The notes below the pieces were generated by a model. That model searched no databases. It was not told the DNA's origin and was given only the letters and a program-made list of their open reading frames with translations. A stretch of 36,632 nucleotides of DNA from Psittacicella hinzii (GTDB taxonomy: Bacteria; Pseudomonadota; Gammaproteobacteria; Enterobacterales; Psittacicellaceae). The position numbers and the translations under genes are program-made. The stretch covers positions 1-36,632 of the forward strand of contig NZ_NRJG01000004.1 in assembly GCF_003585935.1 (NCBI RefSeq). Reading direction: 5' to 3'. Every line of letters begins with the position of its first letter. Position 1 is the first letter of the stretch. This document shows positions 1 through 9,447 of this stretch, piece after piece.

Positions 1-35
1 TACCGCCCACCATTTTTACAATACATTGAATTGCT

Positions 36-111
36 AGGGGAGTAGTTCAATTGGCAGAGCATCGGTCTCCAAAACCGAAAGTTGTGAGTTCGACCCTCAC
101 CTCCCCTGCCA
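36..111 (+). tRNA. trpT: tRNA-Trp (anticodon CCA)
   Basis: This is a complete 76-base tRNA cloverleaf. The 7-bp acceptor stem pairs 36-42 with 101-107, the discriminator base is G at 108 and the CCA end is encoded at 109-111. The anticodon stem pairs 62-66 with 74-78 around a loop with anticodon CCA at 69-71, so it reads tryptophan codon UGG. The T arm carries GTTCGA-type loop sequence. It closely resembles the gammaproteobacterial tRNA-Trp as I know it. A rho-independent terminator follows 17 bases downstream, so it is the last or only gene of its transcript. Confidence 0.96.
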
Positions 112-127
112 CTATAAACAAGTTTTC

Positions 128-163
128 AGCTATAGGTGATTCACTTATAGCTTATTTTTTTTT
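128..163 (+). terminator. Intrinsic terminator after tRNA-Trp
   Basis: An 11-bp stem (128-138 with 142-152, one G-T pair) has a three-base loop and is followed by TTATTTTTTTTT. It ends the tRNA-Trp transcript. Confidence 0.85.
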
Positions 164-238
164 GAAACTAAATGTGTTAGTGTTTAGTTTTGATTTCATG
201 GTAATAACTCCTTAAAGTTGATATTGTTGATTGTATTC

Positions 239-263
239 AGAGCTACTTAGGTAGCTCTTTTTT
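239..263 (+). terminator. Second plus-strand terminator hairpin
   Basis: A perfect 8-bp stem (239-246 with 251-258) with a TTAG loop is followed by a run of T. No gene lies between it and the terminator at 128, so it may back up that terminator or be the remnant of a lost gene. Confidence 0.7.
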
Positions 264-333
264 AATATCTGGAATTTGCTAATCTGAAGTGTAGGTTAGA
301 TATTAGTATGATGAAATTATAAAGAAATTGTAA

Positions 334-362
334 AAGGCTTAAGAGGTTTACTCTTAAGCCTT
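334..362. terminator. Hairpin at the 3' end of the MFS gene
   Basis: A perfect 12-bp stem (334-345 with 351-362) has a 5-base loop. Read on the minus strand it lies about 75 bases after the stop of the exporter gene and is followed by TTTT, so it probably terminates that gene. The T run is short. Confidence 0.6.
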
Positions 363-435
363 AAATTGTGTAATTTTTGGTGTATTTTGTAACTTGTATG
401 AGCTAAAACGGAACTTGTATGTGCTAAAGTTTAAT

Positions 436-1944
436 TTATTTACTAGTAATAGTCTGCGCTCTTTTAGCTACATACGGACGAGTAATATAAATATAAATCA
501 AAGTTCCTACAGTACAAATGGTAGCAATTAAACTATCGATATAAATAACACTTGCTCCTTTGTGGTTAGGTAATAGTGCTGTACTAAAGACACAACAGCC
601 AGGTATTACTAAACGCGCAAAAGTTAATAATGAGTTAGCTGTTGCTAACATTTGTGGAAAGATCATTAAGTATAGCGATGTAATATTTGCTAAGAGCATA
701 CCTGTAAAGAAGTAACTAATAGCAAAACACATAATAATGGTGTAAGGACTTAAAAAGAAATAAGTAATTACAATGTTGAATATAATACAGCCACTTTGGC
801 AAAGACTAGCATGTAGCCAAACTTGTCTAGGTTGCCATTGACGACGCATTAGGTATACGTTTAGCCTATTGCCTAAAATAGTTGTAAGCATAGGAATTAA
901 AAAGCATGTACCTACAACTAAGGGAGAGATTTGGTACTGTTTAATTAAGATACTAGGAACTATAACCGGAAAAGAGAAAATACATACCGAATAGCCTGCA
1001 GTAAAAGCAATTAAGCTAATAGCACGAGGATTCTTTAGAATTGTAAAATAGTTATGCCAAGTATTGCTTAAGTTATAGTTAAGTTTGTGTTTTTGAGCAA
1101 GAGTTTCAGGAACTTTCAGTAAATAGATGCTTAAAGCAGCAATTAAACCTATAGTTAAACTGTAAAATATTGCTCTCCAACCAAAAAACGAAGTAATAAT
1201 CCCACCCCAAAATGGACCAAGACCTGGAGCAAACATATAAAACAAAGTTATCCAAGAGTTGTAAATTATAAATTTACGAGGAGGATAAATATCTTTAAGA
1301 ATTACGCTTGCGACCAGTCCTAATCCTGCAAAGGTAAAACCTTGCCACATTCTAAAACAATATACTTGCCAACCTGGTTGCACATGGACAAAAAAGATAT
1401 TAGCAATAATACCTAAGCTAGCACAAACTAAGGTTACAGGTTTGCGTCCCCAGTTATCGAGTAAAGGACCCCAGACAAGTTGTCCGATCCCCATAGCAAA
1501 GATGAAAAAAGCTTGCAAGGCAACAATATTTATTTGTAGTTCATTACTCAGTTGTCCGATTGACGGAGAAAAGGAAGTATTTTCAAGACCTGGAATTACA
1601 GAAAAAGCTACCATCAAACTAATAAGTAACCATTTAGCTGGTAAGTGTTGCTGTAAGTTTTGTTGATGCGGCGTTAGCGCATCGTAATCAGGTTGCTCTT
1701 GTTGCTGATCATTGAAACCACGAGCTTGAGGGATTTCTTGTTCAGGTTGTCTTGTTTCTTGCTCTGGCTTTTTTGTCACTTGCTCGGATTGTCTTGCTTC
1801 TTGTTCAGGCAGTGTTGCTTCTTGTGCGGATTGTACTTTTTGTTGTTCCGATTGTATTGACTCTTGATCCTGTTGCGAGCTTTGATTAGGCTGATTATTA
1901 GTTGCCTGTTGCATATAAATAGAGGTAAATAAACTATGGCTCAT
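436..1944 (-). CDS. Bcr/CflA-type MFS drug exporter with Gln/Glu-rich N-terminal tail
   Basis: A 502-residue inner-membrane transporter of the major facilitator superfamily, DHA1 type, that would export drugs or metabolites in exchange for protons. The membrane part starts near residue 104. MFS motif A is visible as GQLVWGPLLDNWGRKPV between segments 2 and 3, and the drug-antiporter motif C as APGLGPFWGG in segment 5. Both fit the Bcr/CflA family, whose members are near 400 residues. The extra length is a hydrophilic tail of about 100 residues, rich in Q and E, with imperfect repeats of the type PEQE-x-RQ. The start ATG at 1944 has only a weak ribosome site; an in-frame ATG ten codons on has none better. 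The substrate cannot be read from sequence. It is transcribed alone, away from the helicase. Confidence 0.88.
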   Translation of the reverse strand: MSHSLFTSIYMQQATNNQPNQSSQQDQESIQSEQQKVQSAQEATLPEQEARQSEQVTKKPEQETRQPEQEIPQARGFNDQQQEQPDYDALTPHQQNLQQHLPAKWLLISLMVAFSVIPGLENTSFSPSIGQLSNELQINIVALQAFFIFAMGIGQLVWGPLLDNWGRKPVTLVCASLGIIANIFFVHVQPGWQVYCFRMWQGFTFAGLGLVASVILKDIYPPRKFIIYNSWITLFYMFAPGLGPFWGGIITSFFGWRAIFYSLTIGLIAALSIYLLKVPETLAQKHKLNYNLSNTWHNYFTILKNPRAISLIAFTAGYSVCIFSFPVIVPSILIKQYQISPLVVGTCFLIPMLTTILGNRLNVYLMRRQWQPRQVWLHASLCQSGCIIFNIVITYFFLSPYTIIMCFAISYFFTGMLLANITSLYLMIFPQMLATANSLLTFARLVIPGCCVFSTALLPNHKGASVIYIDSLIATICTVGTLIYIYITRPYVAKRAQTITSK

Positions 1945-2828
1945 TAACTTTTGTTAATAAATCTATAGTTATAAGTGGTAAAAGTATTTCAGATTCTCTT
2001 ATAGCAAATAGTCGACTCTGTATTGAGAATATTGTAATTAGTATTAAAGCACTTTCAATATTACAAATATAGGGAGTATGAATACTCTTTGCTAAGAGAT
2101 TAATAGTTGCTATTTTACAAAATCTCTTAGGAAAAAGTTCAAGTCTAACTAATTACGAACCTTAAACCAGTTACTCATTGATTGAGCTCTGTGGTACAGC
2201 TATCACTTTCTCAACTTGTTAGTAGTTAGCTTTAGTTTGATTCAAGATTAATCTCGAATTGATCTAAGGTGAATTAGTTCTTAATAAAAAGTAAGTAACT
2301 AAATGTTTTTAAGGTTAAGAATTTTATTCTAAAACTTATAGTTTGTGCGGTTTTTCTTGCTAGGCGTGGTAAAATAGTAGTACTTTTTTGCTTTGTCAGA
2401 AATTTAAAACTTGTAAGATTAGCGATAAATTATAAGTCACCATAACCCTTAAATTTAGTTCTTTTGCGTGTTATTTTACTCTACTTTAGAGCTTTAAGCT
2501 TGTTAAGCAGTTATCGTACATAGAGATAAGCTAACTTATCAAATATTCTTGAAAAATATGCTTATCAGATAAACTTGTCAAATACGCTTATAGATAAAAG
2601 ATAAAATATCTAAACCTTAATCTTGTGAAGGTTGTTGGTAGGTTTTAGGTGTGTAAATCCAAGCTTTTATGACTTCTAGGTAAGTTTTACTAAATTTAAG
2701 TGCATTTTAATTACTTTTTACTTTTTTGCTTTCTGACAGTAAAGCCGATACATATTAAGATTAAGATAAATAGCTTAGCGGCTTTAAATTACAATTACTT
2801 TTTTGAACTTATTTGCGTGTCGCACTTT
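1945..2828. other. Non-coding gap between MFS gene and helicase
   Basis: About 880 AT-rich bases hold no convincing gene. The gap must contain the divergent promoters of the exporter and the helicase. A long imperfect inverted repeat spans 1994-2099 (outer arms CTCTTATAGCAAA and TTTGCTAAGAG), with a small palindrome GAGTATGAATACTC inside it. I could not assign a promoter with confidence. Confidence 0.5.
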
Positions 2829-5800
2829 ATGACTAATGTGGATAATTTTTCCAATTCAAATGTAGAGGTTTCAGAACCAACTAACGAACGTTCTTTTGGA
2901 CGTTTTGAGTTTAGTTCTTTAGAAACTGTGCGTAATCGTTTAATAAACCTTACGCGTAACAACCGTCTTATAAATTTTCATTCTAGTCGCGCTGTTCTTT
3001 TAGCTGATAAAAGCTTAAATCAAATGGTACAACGTTTTAGTGGTGCCAAAGAATACACAGTACAGTTTTTTCCCCGTTTAACTTATGCGCAATTTCAAGC
3101 TTATTTAGATTGGTTACTTGCAGATAACCAACGTGTGGCTTGTTATCAAGTACAAGTACAAAATGGCAAACTGGTATTAGCTCAAGCTTCAGCTGATAAT
3201 GAACAAAAAACAACGGCTTTTAATGAATCATTAATTGCTAGTCTCAAAGCTCAAGTTGCTGATAAACGTGACCAGAAAGAAAAGACCCACCAAGTAGTAG
3301 CGCAAGTTCTCGCACAACAAGAACAAAGTGATTCTCTTGTTACTCATAATAACTATGCTCTAAGTGAAGTCGATGATGATCTAGAAGACTTTATGCCTTG
3401 GGATTCAATCGAACTCGAAGATGAAGAGCAAGTTTCTCATGCCCTACAAGAGCAAGCACAATTACAAAAACAGTTTGCTGCGAATGAACTTAAGCCTGAA
3501 CAACTAATTCCCCTTTTCTTAACTAATCCGCAAGCTCGTGCGGCTTATTTTGCGAGCAAAGATGATAAAGCTTTAATTTCTGAAACTTTAGAAAAAAGCA
3601 TTAATTTAGCTAGCTATGCTCAATATGCCTTACAGTTAGATAGTGTTACTTTAGGTTTAGAGCAAAGTGCTAATCCAAATGTAAACTTAGCTAAATACGA
3701 TTCACGCGTACAAGTATTAGGCTGGGAACAAAAAGCAGGTAAACAAGTTTACAACTTTTGTCGTAATAACCAAAAATCGATTAAAGAAATCGGGGCTGGG
3801 ATTGTCTTTTTAAGTGTAGGCATGCTGGAGTATATTGATATAGATAATACTTCTTGCTTTGCACCTTTATACTTAATTCCTGTAACTTTAAAAGAACGTA
3901 ATGCGACTAAAGGTAATGCTGTATACAGTATGGTGTATACAGGCGAAGAGATTATCGAAAACGTATCTCTAGCCGAAAAATTACGTACAGATTTTAAAGT
4001 TTACCTCCCTAAAATTAATCGTAAAGAAGATCTGTTACTCGAAAAGAAAAAACTTAAACTGCAAGTGCCTACTTCGTACACCGAACAAAGCATTGCTGAA
4101 GAACTTGCGAGTTTGGAAAATGATGCAAGTTATAGTTTTTTAGAGTATGTACAACGTGTACAGCAAAGTCTTGCAGAACAAAATTATGAATTTGCGCTGC
4201 ATGAACAAGCTTACTTAGCAACCTATCAGTTTGCTAAGCAACGCATGTACTTAGATCTTGATCCTGAAGAATGGCCGGTTCATGCCAGTCTTGATCAGCA
4301 CCCGTTAATCAATGAACTGTTCAATGAGAAAACCGGTGATAAAGAATACGCGGTTGGAGAAATCGATCAAGAATATAACATCGATGAAATCGAGCATATT
4401 CATGATTTATATCCAATTCTAGCTGAAGCCGATTCATCACAGCACTCGGCATTAATTGACGTAGTGCAAGGTAAAAACTTAGTAATCGAAGGTCCGCCTG
4501 GTACTGGTAAATCGCAGACGATTACGAACATGATTGCAGCCTTAATGAAGCAAGGCAAAAAAGTCTTATTCATTGCCGAGAAAATGGCTGCGCAAGAAGG
4601 TGTATTACGTCGTTTACAAGATTTAGGTCTAGGTGACTTCTGTCTTGATTTACATGATACGCATTCGAGTAAAAAAGATGTTTTCACTTCGATTGCTCAA
4701 CGTATTGAAACCTTAAATAAGTTTAATTATCCTGAAAATTTACCTAATGCCATTGCGCAATATGAGTTACATAAAAATACTCTAAATAGCTATGCGCAAG
4801 AAATAAATAAACCGTTTAATCAAACTGGATTTACGCAACAAGAGATTCTTGCGGCTGCCGGTTACTATAAACAGTTTAGTTTTGCTAATGGTGGTTTAGG
4901 TTTATTTGATGAACAAGTTACTAAAGACGAACAAGCAACTACTGCCTTTTTCACTAAAACTAACTATCAAAACATTATTACCGAGTTAGATAGTTTCACC
5001 AACATTATAGCCGGCTTAAAAGAGTCTTTAGTACGTCAATCACGTTACTTAGCTAATACCCAACAGCATACGGACCCAGTAATGGCTCTGCTTGAACGTG
5101 CTGATCAAACGAGCCAATATGACTCTGCAAGTGCAATTAATTTAGGGCAAAATCAAAGCTTTAAATTAGGTGGTAAGGCTTCGAGCACGCAAATGTCACT
5201 AAGTGCGCAAGAGCTTGAGAACTTACGCATTCGTGATCATCTATGGTACGGAATTAGTTCTAAAGAACTAAATAGCTTAAATAGTAGTGACATTACTCAA
5301 GCGCTATTTGTATGGCAAAAAAGTTTAGTAGAAATTAAAAACTTCCTACAAACTTTATTACGTACGCACCAAGTGCCACAAGATGATGTCGTTGGTCCTA
5401 ATGGTGATTTATTAGCGCGTGGTAGTAGCTCGGCTGACCTTGAGTTAGCGCATTTAGACTTATTAGCTCTAGATGTATTTGCGCAAAAATTTGCACAATT
5501 ACCACTAGCAGCCATTAGTGAGTATTTAGATTTTACGTTGCTGCAAGAGTTACTAACTAATCCTTTAGCAAGTGATTCAGCCTTTGCGCAACTGCAAACA
5601 GATCTAGAGCACTTAGAGCGCTATTTAAGTTTTAATGCGGCGCAATCGCAAGGCTTATTTAACTATGCCTACTTAGAATGTGTAGTAATGGCAGCTTCAC
5701 AGCAAGAACAAGAGTTAGATTATAGTAAAGTAACTTCGATTCCAGAATTACGTACTAAACACTATTCGCTGCGTGATCGTCAACAAATTCTAAGCAATCC

Positions 5801-8800
5801 GCACATTGGTAAACTGTTTGCCTATTTAGCTAAACAGGTTAAGCTTTGTAGTCAGTATATTGCTAATCTAGGACAAATTAGCCAATTACAAAAAGTAAAC
5901 AACGCACTCGAAGTTTACTTAAAACGTGATGTGGAAAACCAACGTACGGCTAATGACTTTATGTCGCGTTTAACCGCAAGACTAGCTGGGACGTTAGAGC
6001 TTAATTACTCACAATTAGTAAAACTAGCGCAACTATTAAGTGAATTACCTCCAAATTTAGTGAAATATCGTCACATTAACTATTTAAGTCCGTTAATGGA
6101 GACTAATTTCTCGGAGCTTAAAGAATCACTTAATCAGTTAAACTATGAAATTGCGGCTCTACAAATGGATTATGACCTAGCCCACTTATCTTCATATGAA
6201 GAATTTGTGGCAATGCGTCAAAGTTTAATTAATAAGCCTAATTTCATTATGCGCATGTTTAGTAGTGAGTATAAGAATGCTAAACGTCGCTTGAGTTTAG
6301 TAACTCGCGGCATTAGCTACGACGATATTACAACTGAGCGTATTCTGGCGCGTATTGATTCTTATTATGCTAAATTACGTCAACTGCAACATGCAAGTAC
6401 GTTTAAAGAGTTCTTTGGATCACTATATAACGGTTCAGAGACTAAACTTGAACACATTGACATTCTGCGTCAATGGACAAATAAAGTTGTAGATTTTTGT
6501 CGTAATGAGCTTAATAACTCACAACTAAGTCCAGTAATTGCTTATTTACTAAGCGAAGAAGAGTTCTTTGGCGTAGTTGAAACTGGGCAAATTATTGCCG
6601 ATGACTTTAATCGTCTGCATCAAGCTGCCCAAGAAGTAAACTCGTACTTAAGTTCGTCAATTCTTGATTACAATCAATTAGCCGTAATTGCGCAGCAATT
6701 ACATCCAGCTTGTCAAACCATTCTTAAACTAGTTAATATTGATTTTAATCCGACGGATTTAATTACGCTGTTCCAAGATGGCTTAGCTTTATTCCATGAA
6801 CCACAATATGCCTCAAGCAGTGCTTACACTTATCAGTCACCATATTTACCTGAAAGTGTAATTGAACAATTAGCTTCTTATGACTTAAGTCTAGGTGATT
6901 TACATGGAATTGCTGTAGATCAAGAGGCACAAAGTGAAGTTAAACAACGTCTAACCCAAGAGCGTCCACTTGGTTTTGTGGCTGCAAATACGTGGTATAT
7001 TGCGCAACAGCTTTTAGGCTTATCTCGCTTACTAGGAGACTTAAAAGCTTCGAATATGCAAGCGATTGCTGGTAATCGTCAACAAATGGACGATTTAGAA
7101 ACGCAATTACAAGTAGGTTTAAGCCTCAAGGAAGTATTACGTACTGCGCGTAGTCAACAAAAACAAGCAATCTTAGCGCCGATTGAGTTAAATATTACTT
7201 CGCGCGGTATTCTCAATATGTTTATTGCCTTTAATGGTATTGCCGAGTTTGTGAAAGCGCAAGATAAGATGGCAAGCCTTAGCAATAGCATTAAGAATGC
7301 ACGTCAAGCATTTGCGGCGTTTGTGCAACTAACCGATTTACAAGAAAAGTTATGGATTGGTCAAAGTACTAATAGTTTAATCGACTTAATTGTACGCAAC
7401 CAGTTAGCTTTAGACTGTGCTGATGGTTTAGTTGAATGGTTAGACTACTTAAATGCAACCCAAGATCTTGATCGTCTAGGTATTAGAAAAATTGCTCATT
7501 ATGCCGAGCAAGTGCCTAACTTAGGAGATCATCAACTTGCGGATATGTTCTCGCAAATTTTCTTTAATTTCTTAGCGTGGAAAGTGATTGAAACTTCGCC
7601 AATTTTACGTGATTTTTCATCAATTAACCACAATGCAATTATTGAAAAATTCATTCGCGCGGACGTAGAATTAATGTATGCGCAGCGTCAAAGTACAGCT
7701 CATGCTATTGACATGAATACGCGTCCATTGCCTGGTAATGAAGCGAAACGTCCGGCCGAATTAACGGAAATGGCATTGCTTAATTACATTGCCAAACATC
7801 CAAATTCGCGCGCTTCGATTCGTGACATTATCTTTAGAGCGGGTAATTCGTTACAAGCTTTAAAACCTTGTTTTATGATGTCGCCGGCTTCGGTAGCGCA
7901 ATTCTTAACTCCAGGTTCAATAGCCTTTGACGTCATGATTATGGACGAAGCGTCGCAAGTAACTCCAGAATATGCTTTAGGTGCTATTGCGCGTACCAAA
8001 CAAGTTGTAATTGTAGGTGACCCGAAACAGTTACCACCAACCAACTTCTTCCAACGCAGCAACGAAGAAGCAAGTGCTAATCCAGAAGAGATGTTAGTAA
8101 CTGAAAGTGCTAAATCGATTCTCGATGTAGCTACGACTATGTTCCCGACCCGTGTCCTACGTTGGCACTATCGTTCAAAACATGAGTCGTTAATTGCTTT
8201 CTCGAACCAACAATTCTATGGCAGTAAGCTAGTTGCCTTCCCATCTCCATATGCTCATCATCCTGATTATGGAGTTAAATTTACTCCAGTAGCTGGTAAC
8301 TTTACCAGTAAGTCAGGTAACCTAACCGAGGCTAAAGCCGTAGCACAAGCGATGATTAATCACTTAATCACCCATGAAAGCGAAAGCTTAGGGGCTGTAG
8401 GGATGAACCAACGTCAAGCAAGTTTAATCGAACGTGAGTTCAATAAACTCTTGGCAACCAATCCTCAAGCCCAAGCGGTGTATGAAAAATGGGAAACAAC
8501 AGTTGAGCCGGTATTTGTGAAAAACCTTGAAAACGTACAAGGTGACGAGCGTGATGTTATTATCATTAGTTGTACATATGGTCCAACTAAGGCTACGAAT
8601 AAAATGCTTGAAAACCATGCCCAAGGTTTAGCATACTTAGGTGATAATCTATTGCCACAAAGATTTGGTCCGATAAATATGGCAGGCGGTAGTAAACGTC
8701 TAAACGTTCTATTTACGCGTAGTAAAAAACGGATGGAGATTTACAGCTCGTTTGGTTATGAGGACGTAAAAGATAAAAGCGATACTGTGGATTCAGGAGT

Positions 8801-9218
8801 AAATGATTTACGTATTTTCTTAAAATATGCGCAAACTGGCATTCTTGATAATCCACAAGCTACAGCAGCGCATAAAGTTGATAGCACTCCAAATTACATT
8901 ACTCGCTCGTTAGGTTATGCATTAAGCGACACTTATCAAGTGGAGTCTAATGTTGGAGTTGCAAACTATCATCTAGACTTAGCTTTCCGTTTACCTCAAG
9001 GGGAACGTTACCTCTTAGGTCTAGAAACCGATGGTGTAACTTACGCGGCTGCTAAATCGGCACGTGATCGTGATCGCTTACGTACTTTAGTATTAAAACG
9101 TTTAGGCTGGAACGTAGAACGTCTGTGGACGGTTGACTGGTTTAAATACTCGCAACAAGAAATTACTGATGATGTACGTCATATGCTTTTACGTTTAGCA
9201 CAAAATAATCAACAATAA
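2829..9218 (+). CDS. Giant DUF4011 / SF1 helicase / Vsr-like nuclease protein
   Basis: A 2129-residue cytoplasmic protein that probably unwinds and cuts nucleic acid, most likely against foreign DNA. An N-terminal DUF4011-type segment (about residues 25-50) reads LINLTRNNRLINF. A superfamily-1, Upf1-like helicase follows: Walker A GPPGTGKS 555-562, Walker B DEAS 1706-1709, GDPKQLPP 1730-1737, WHYRS near 1779, VQGDERD 1903-1909 and NVLFTRS near 1959. About 1140 mostly helical residues separate motifs I and II. The C-terminus is a PD-(D/E)XK nuclease of the Vsr/MTES_1575 kind, with D2050, then E2066-T-D2068-G, then RDRDRLR and GWNVERLWTVDWF. All key residues are present. I chose the ATG at 2829; a GTG at 2700 would add 43 hydrophobic residues unlike the family, though neither start has a clear ribosome site. 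Proteins of this architecture recur in defence islands. Confidence 0.88.
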   Translation: MTNVDNFSNSNVEVSEPTNERSFGRFEFSSLETVRNRLINLTRNNRLINFHSSRAVLLADKSLNQMVQRFSGAKEYTVQFFPRLTYAQFQAYLDWLLADNQRVACYQVQVQNGKLVLAQASADNEQKTTAFNESLIASLKAQVADKRDQKEKTHQVVAQVLAQQEQSDSLVTHNNYALSEVDDDLEDFMPWDSIELEDEEQVSHALQEQAQLQKQFAANELKPEQLIPLFLTNPQARAAYFASKDDKALISETLEKSINLASYAQYALQLDSVTLGLEQSANPNVNLAKYDSRVQVLGWEQKAGKQVYNFCRNNQKSIKEIGAGIVFLSVGMLEYIDIDNTSCFAPLYLIPVTLKERNATKGNAVYSMVYTGEEIIENVSLAEKLRTDFKVYLPKINRKEDLLLEKKKLKLQVPTSYTEQSIAEELASLENDASYSFLEYVQRVQQSLAEQNYEFALHEQAYLATYQFAKQRMYLDLDPEEWPVHASLDQHPLINELFNEKTGDKEYAVGEIDQEYNIDEIEHIHDLYPILAEADSSQHSALIDVVQGKNLVIEGPPGTGKSQTITNMIAALMKQGKKVLFIAEKMAAQEGVLRRLQDLGLGDFCLDLHDTHSSKKDVFTSIAQRIETLNKFNYPENLPNAIAQYELHKNTLNSYAQEINKPFNQTGFTQQEILAAAGYYKQFSFANGGLGLFDEQVTKDEQATTAFFTKTNYQNIITELDSFTNIIAGLKESLVRQSRYLANTQQHTDPVMALLERADQTSQYDSASAINLGQNQSFKLGGKASSTQMSLSAQELENLRIRDHLWYGISSKELNSLNSSDITQALFVWQKSLVEIKNFLQTLLRTHQVPQDDVVGPNGDLLARGSSSADLELAHLDLLALDVFAQKFAQLPLAAISEYLDFTLLQELLTNPLASDSAFAQLQTDLEHLERYLSFNAAQSQGLFNYAYLECVVMAASQQEQELDYSKVTSIPELRTKHYSLRDRQQILSNPHIGKLFAYLAKQVKLCSQYIANLGQISQLQKVNNALEVYLKRDVENQRTANDFMSRLTARLAGTLELNYSQLVKLAQLLSELPPNLVKYRHINYLSPLMETNFSELKESLNQLNYEIAALQMDYDLAHLSSYEEFVAMRQSLINKPNFIMRMFSSEYKNAKRRLSLVTRGISYDDITTERILARIDSYYAKLRQLQHASTFKEFFGSLYNGSETKLEHIDILRQWTNKVVDFCRNELNNSQLSPVIAYLLSEEEFFGVVETGQIIADDFNRLHQAAQEVNSYLSSSILDYNQLAVIAQQLHPACQTILKLVNIDFNPTDLITLFQDGLALFHEPQYASSSAYTYQSPYLPESVIEQLASYDLSLGDLHGIAVDQEAQSEVKQRLTQERPLGFVAANTWYIAQQLLGLSRLLGDLKASNMQAIAGNRQQMDDLETQLQVGLSLKEVLRTARSQQKQAILAPIELNITSRGILNMFIAFNGIAEFVKAQDKMASLSNSIKNARQAFAAFVQLTDLQEKLWIGQSTNSLIDLIVRNQLALDCADGLVEWLDYLNATQDLDRLGIRKIAHYAEQVPNLGDHQLADMFSQIFFNFLAWKVIETSPILRDFSSINHNAIIEKFIRADVELMYAQRQSTAHAIDMNTRPLPGNEAKRPAELTEMALLNYIAKHPNSRASIRDIIFRAGNSLQALKPCFMMSPASVAQFLTPGSIAFDVMIMDEASQVTPEYALGAIARTKQVVIVGDPKQLPPTNFFQRSNEEASANPEEMLVTESAKSILDVATTMFPTRVLRWHYRSKHESLIAFSNQQFYGSKLVAFPSPYAHHPDYGVKFTPVAGNFTSKSGNLTEAKAVAQAMINHLITHESESLGAVGMNQRQASLIEREFNKLLATNPQAQAVYEKWETTVEPVFVKNLENVQGDERDVIIISCTYGPTKATNKMLENHAQGLAYLGDNLLPQRFGPINMAGGSKRLNVLFTRSKKRMEIYSSFGYEDVKDKSDTVDSGVNDLRIFLKYAQTGILDNPQATAAHKVDSTPNYITRSLGYALSDTYQVESNVGVANYHLDLAFRLPQGERYLLGLETDGVTYAAAKSARDRDRLRTLVLKRLGWNVERLWTVDWFKYSQQEITDDVRHMLLRLAQNNQQ

Positions 9219-9377
9219 CGCAAGAACAAGTTTGCATAGTTTGCTAGCCAATGTTATTAGTTTGTATCATTTTTGGGGTACAGCTCAAACTTAGATCATT
9301 TAGATTCTTAAGATCTAACTGATTTAAATTGCTTAACTATGCACGAATGTAAGTTCTTAGATTAAAGTTTCGGTTAA

Positions 9378-9407
9378 TTGTGCCTTAAACCTTAAATTAG
9401 ATATAAT
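9378..9407 (+). promoter_or_regulatory. Predicted promoter of the glycosyltransferase gene
   Basis: A perfect -10 TATAAT lies at 9402-9407 with a weak -35 TTGTGC at 9378-9383, 18 bases apart. The expected start, near 9413, falls inside the left arm of the terminator hairpin that follows, leaving a leader of about 35 bases. Confidence 0.45.
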
Positions 9408-9437
9408 AAAAGCAACCATATCGGTTGCTTTTATTTT
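9408..9437 (+). terminator. Terminator of the helicase gene
   Basis: A perfect 10-bp stem (9408-9417 with 9423-9432) has a 5-base loop and a T-rich tail. It ends only about ten bases before the next start codon, so promoter, terminator and start codon are packed together. Confidence 0.75.
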
Positions 9438-9447
9438 TATATGCCCC

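Noticed and set aside
36-111. A phage attachment site using the tRNA-Trp 3' end
   Set aside because: I found no second copy of the tRNA 3' end and no integrase gene in the window.
2700-2828. A longer helicase reading frame starting at GTG 2700
   Set aside because: It would add 43 hydrophobic, low-complexity residues not seen in the family, and no ribosome site supports it. The ATG at 2829 fits better.
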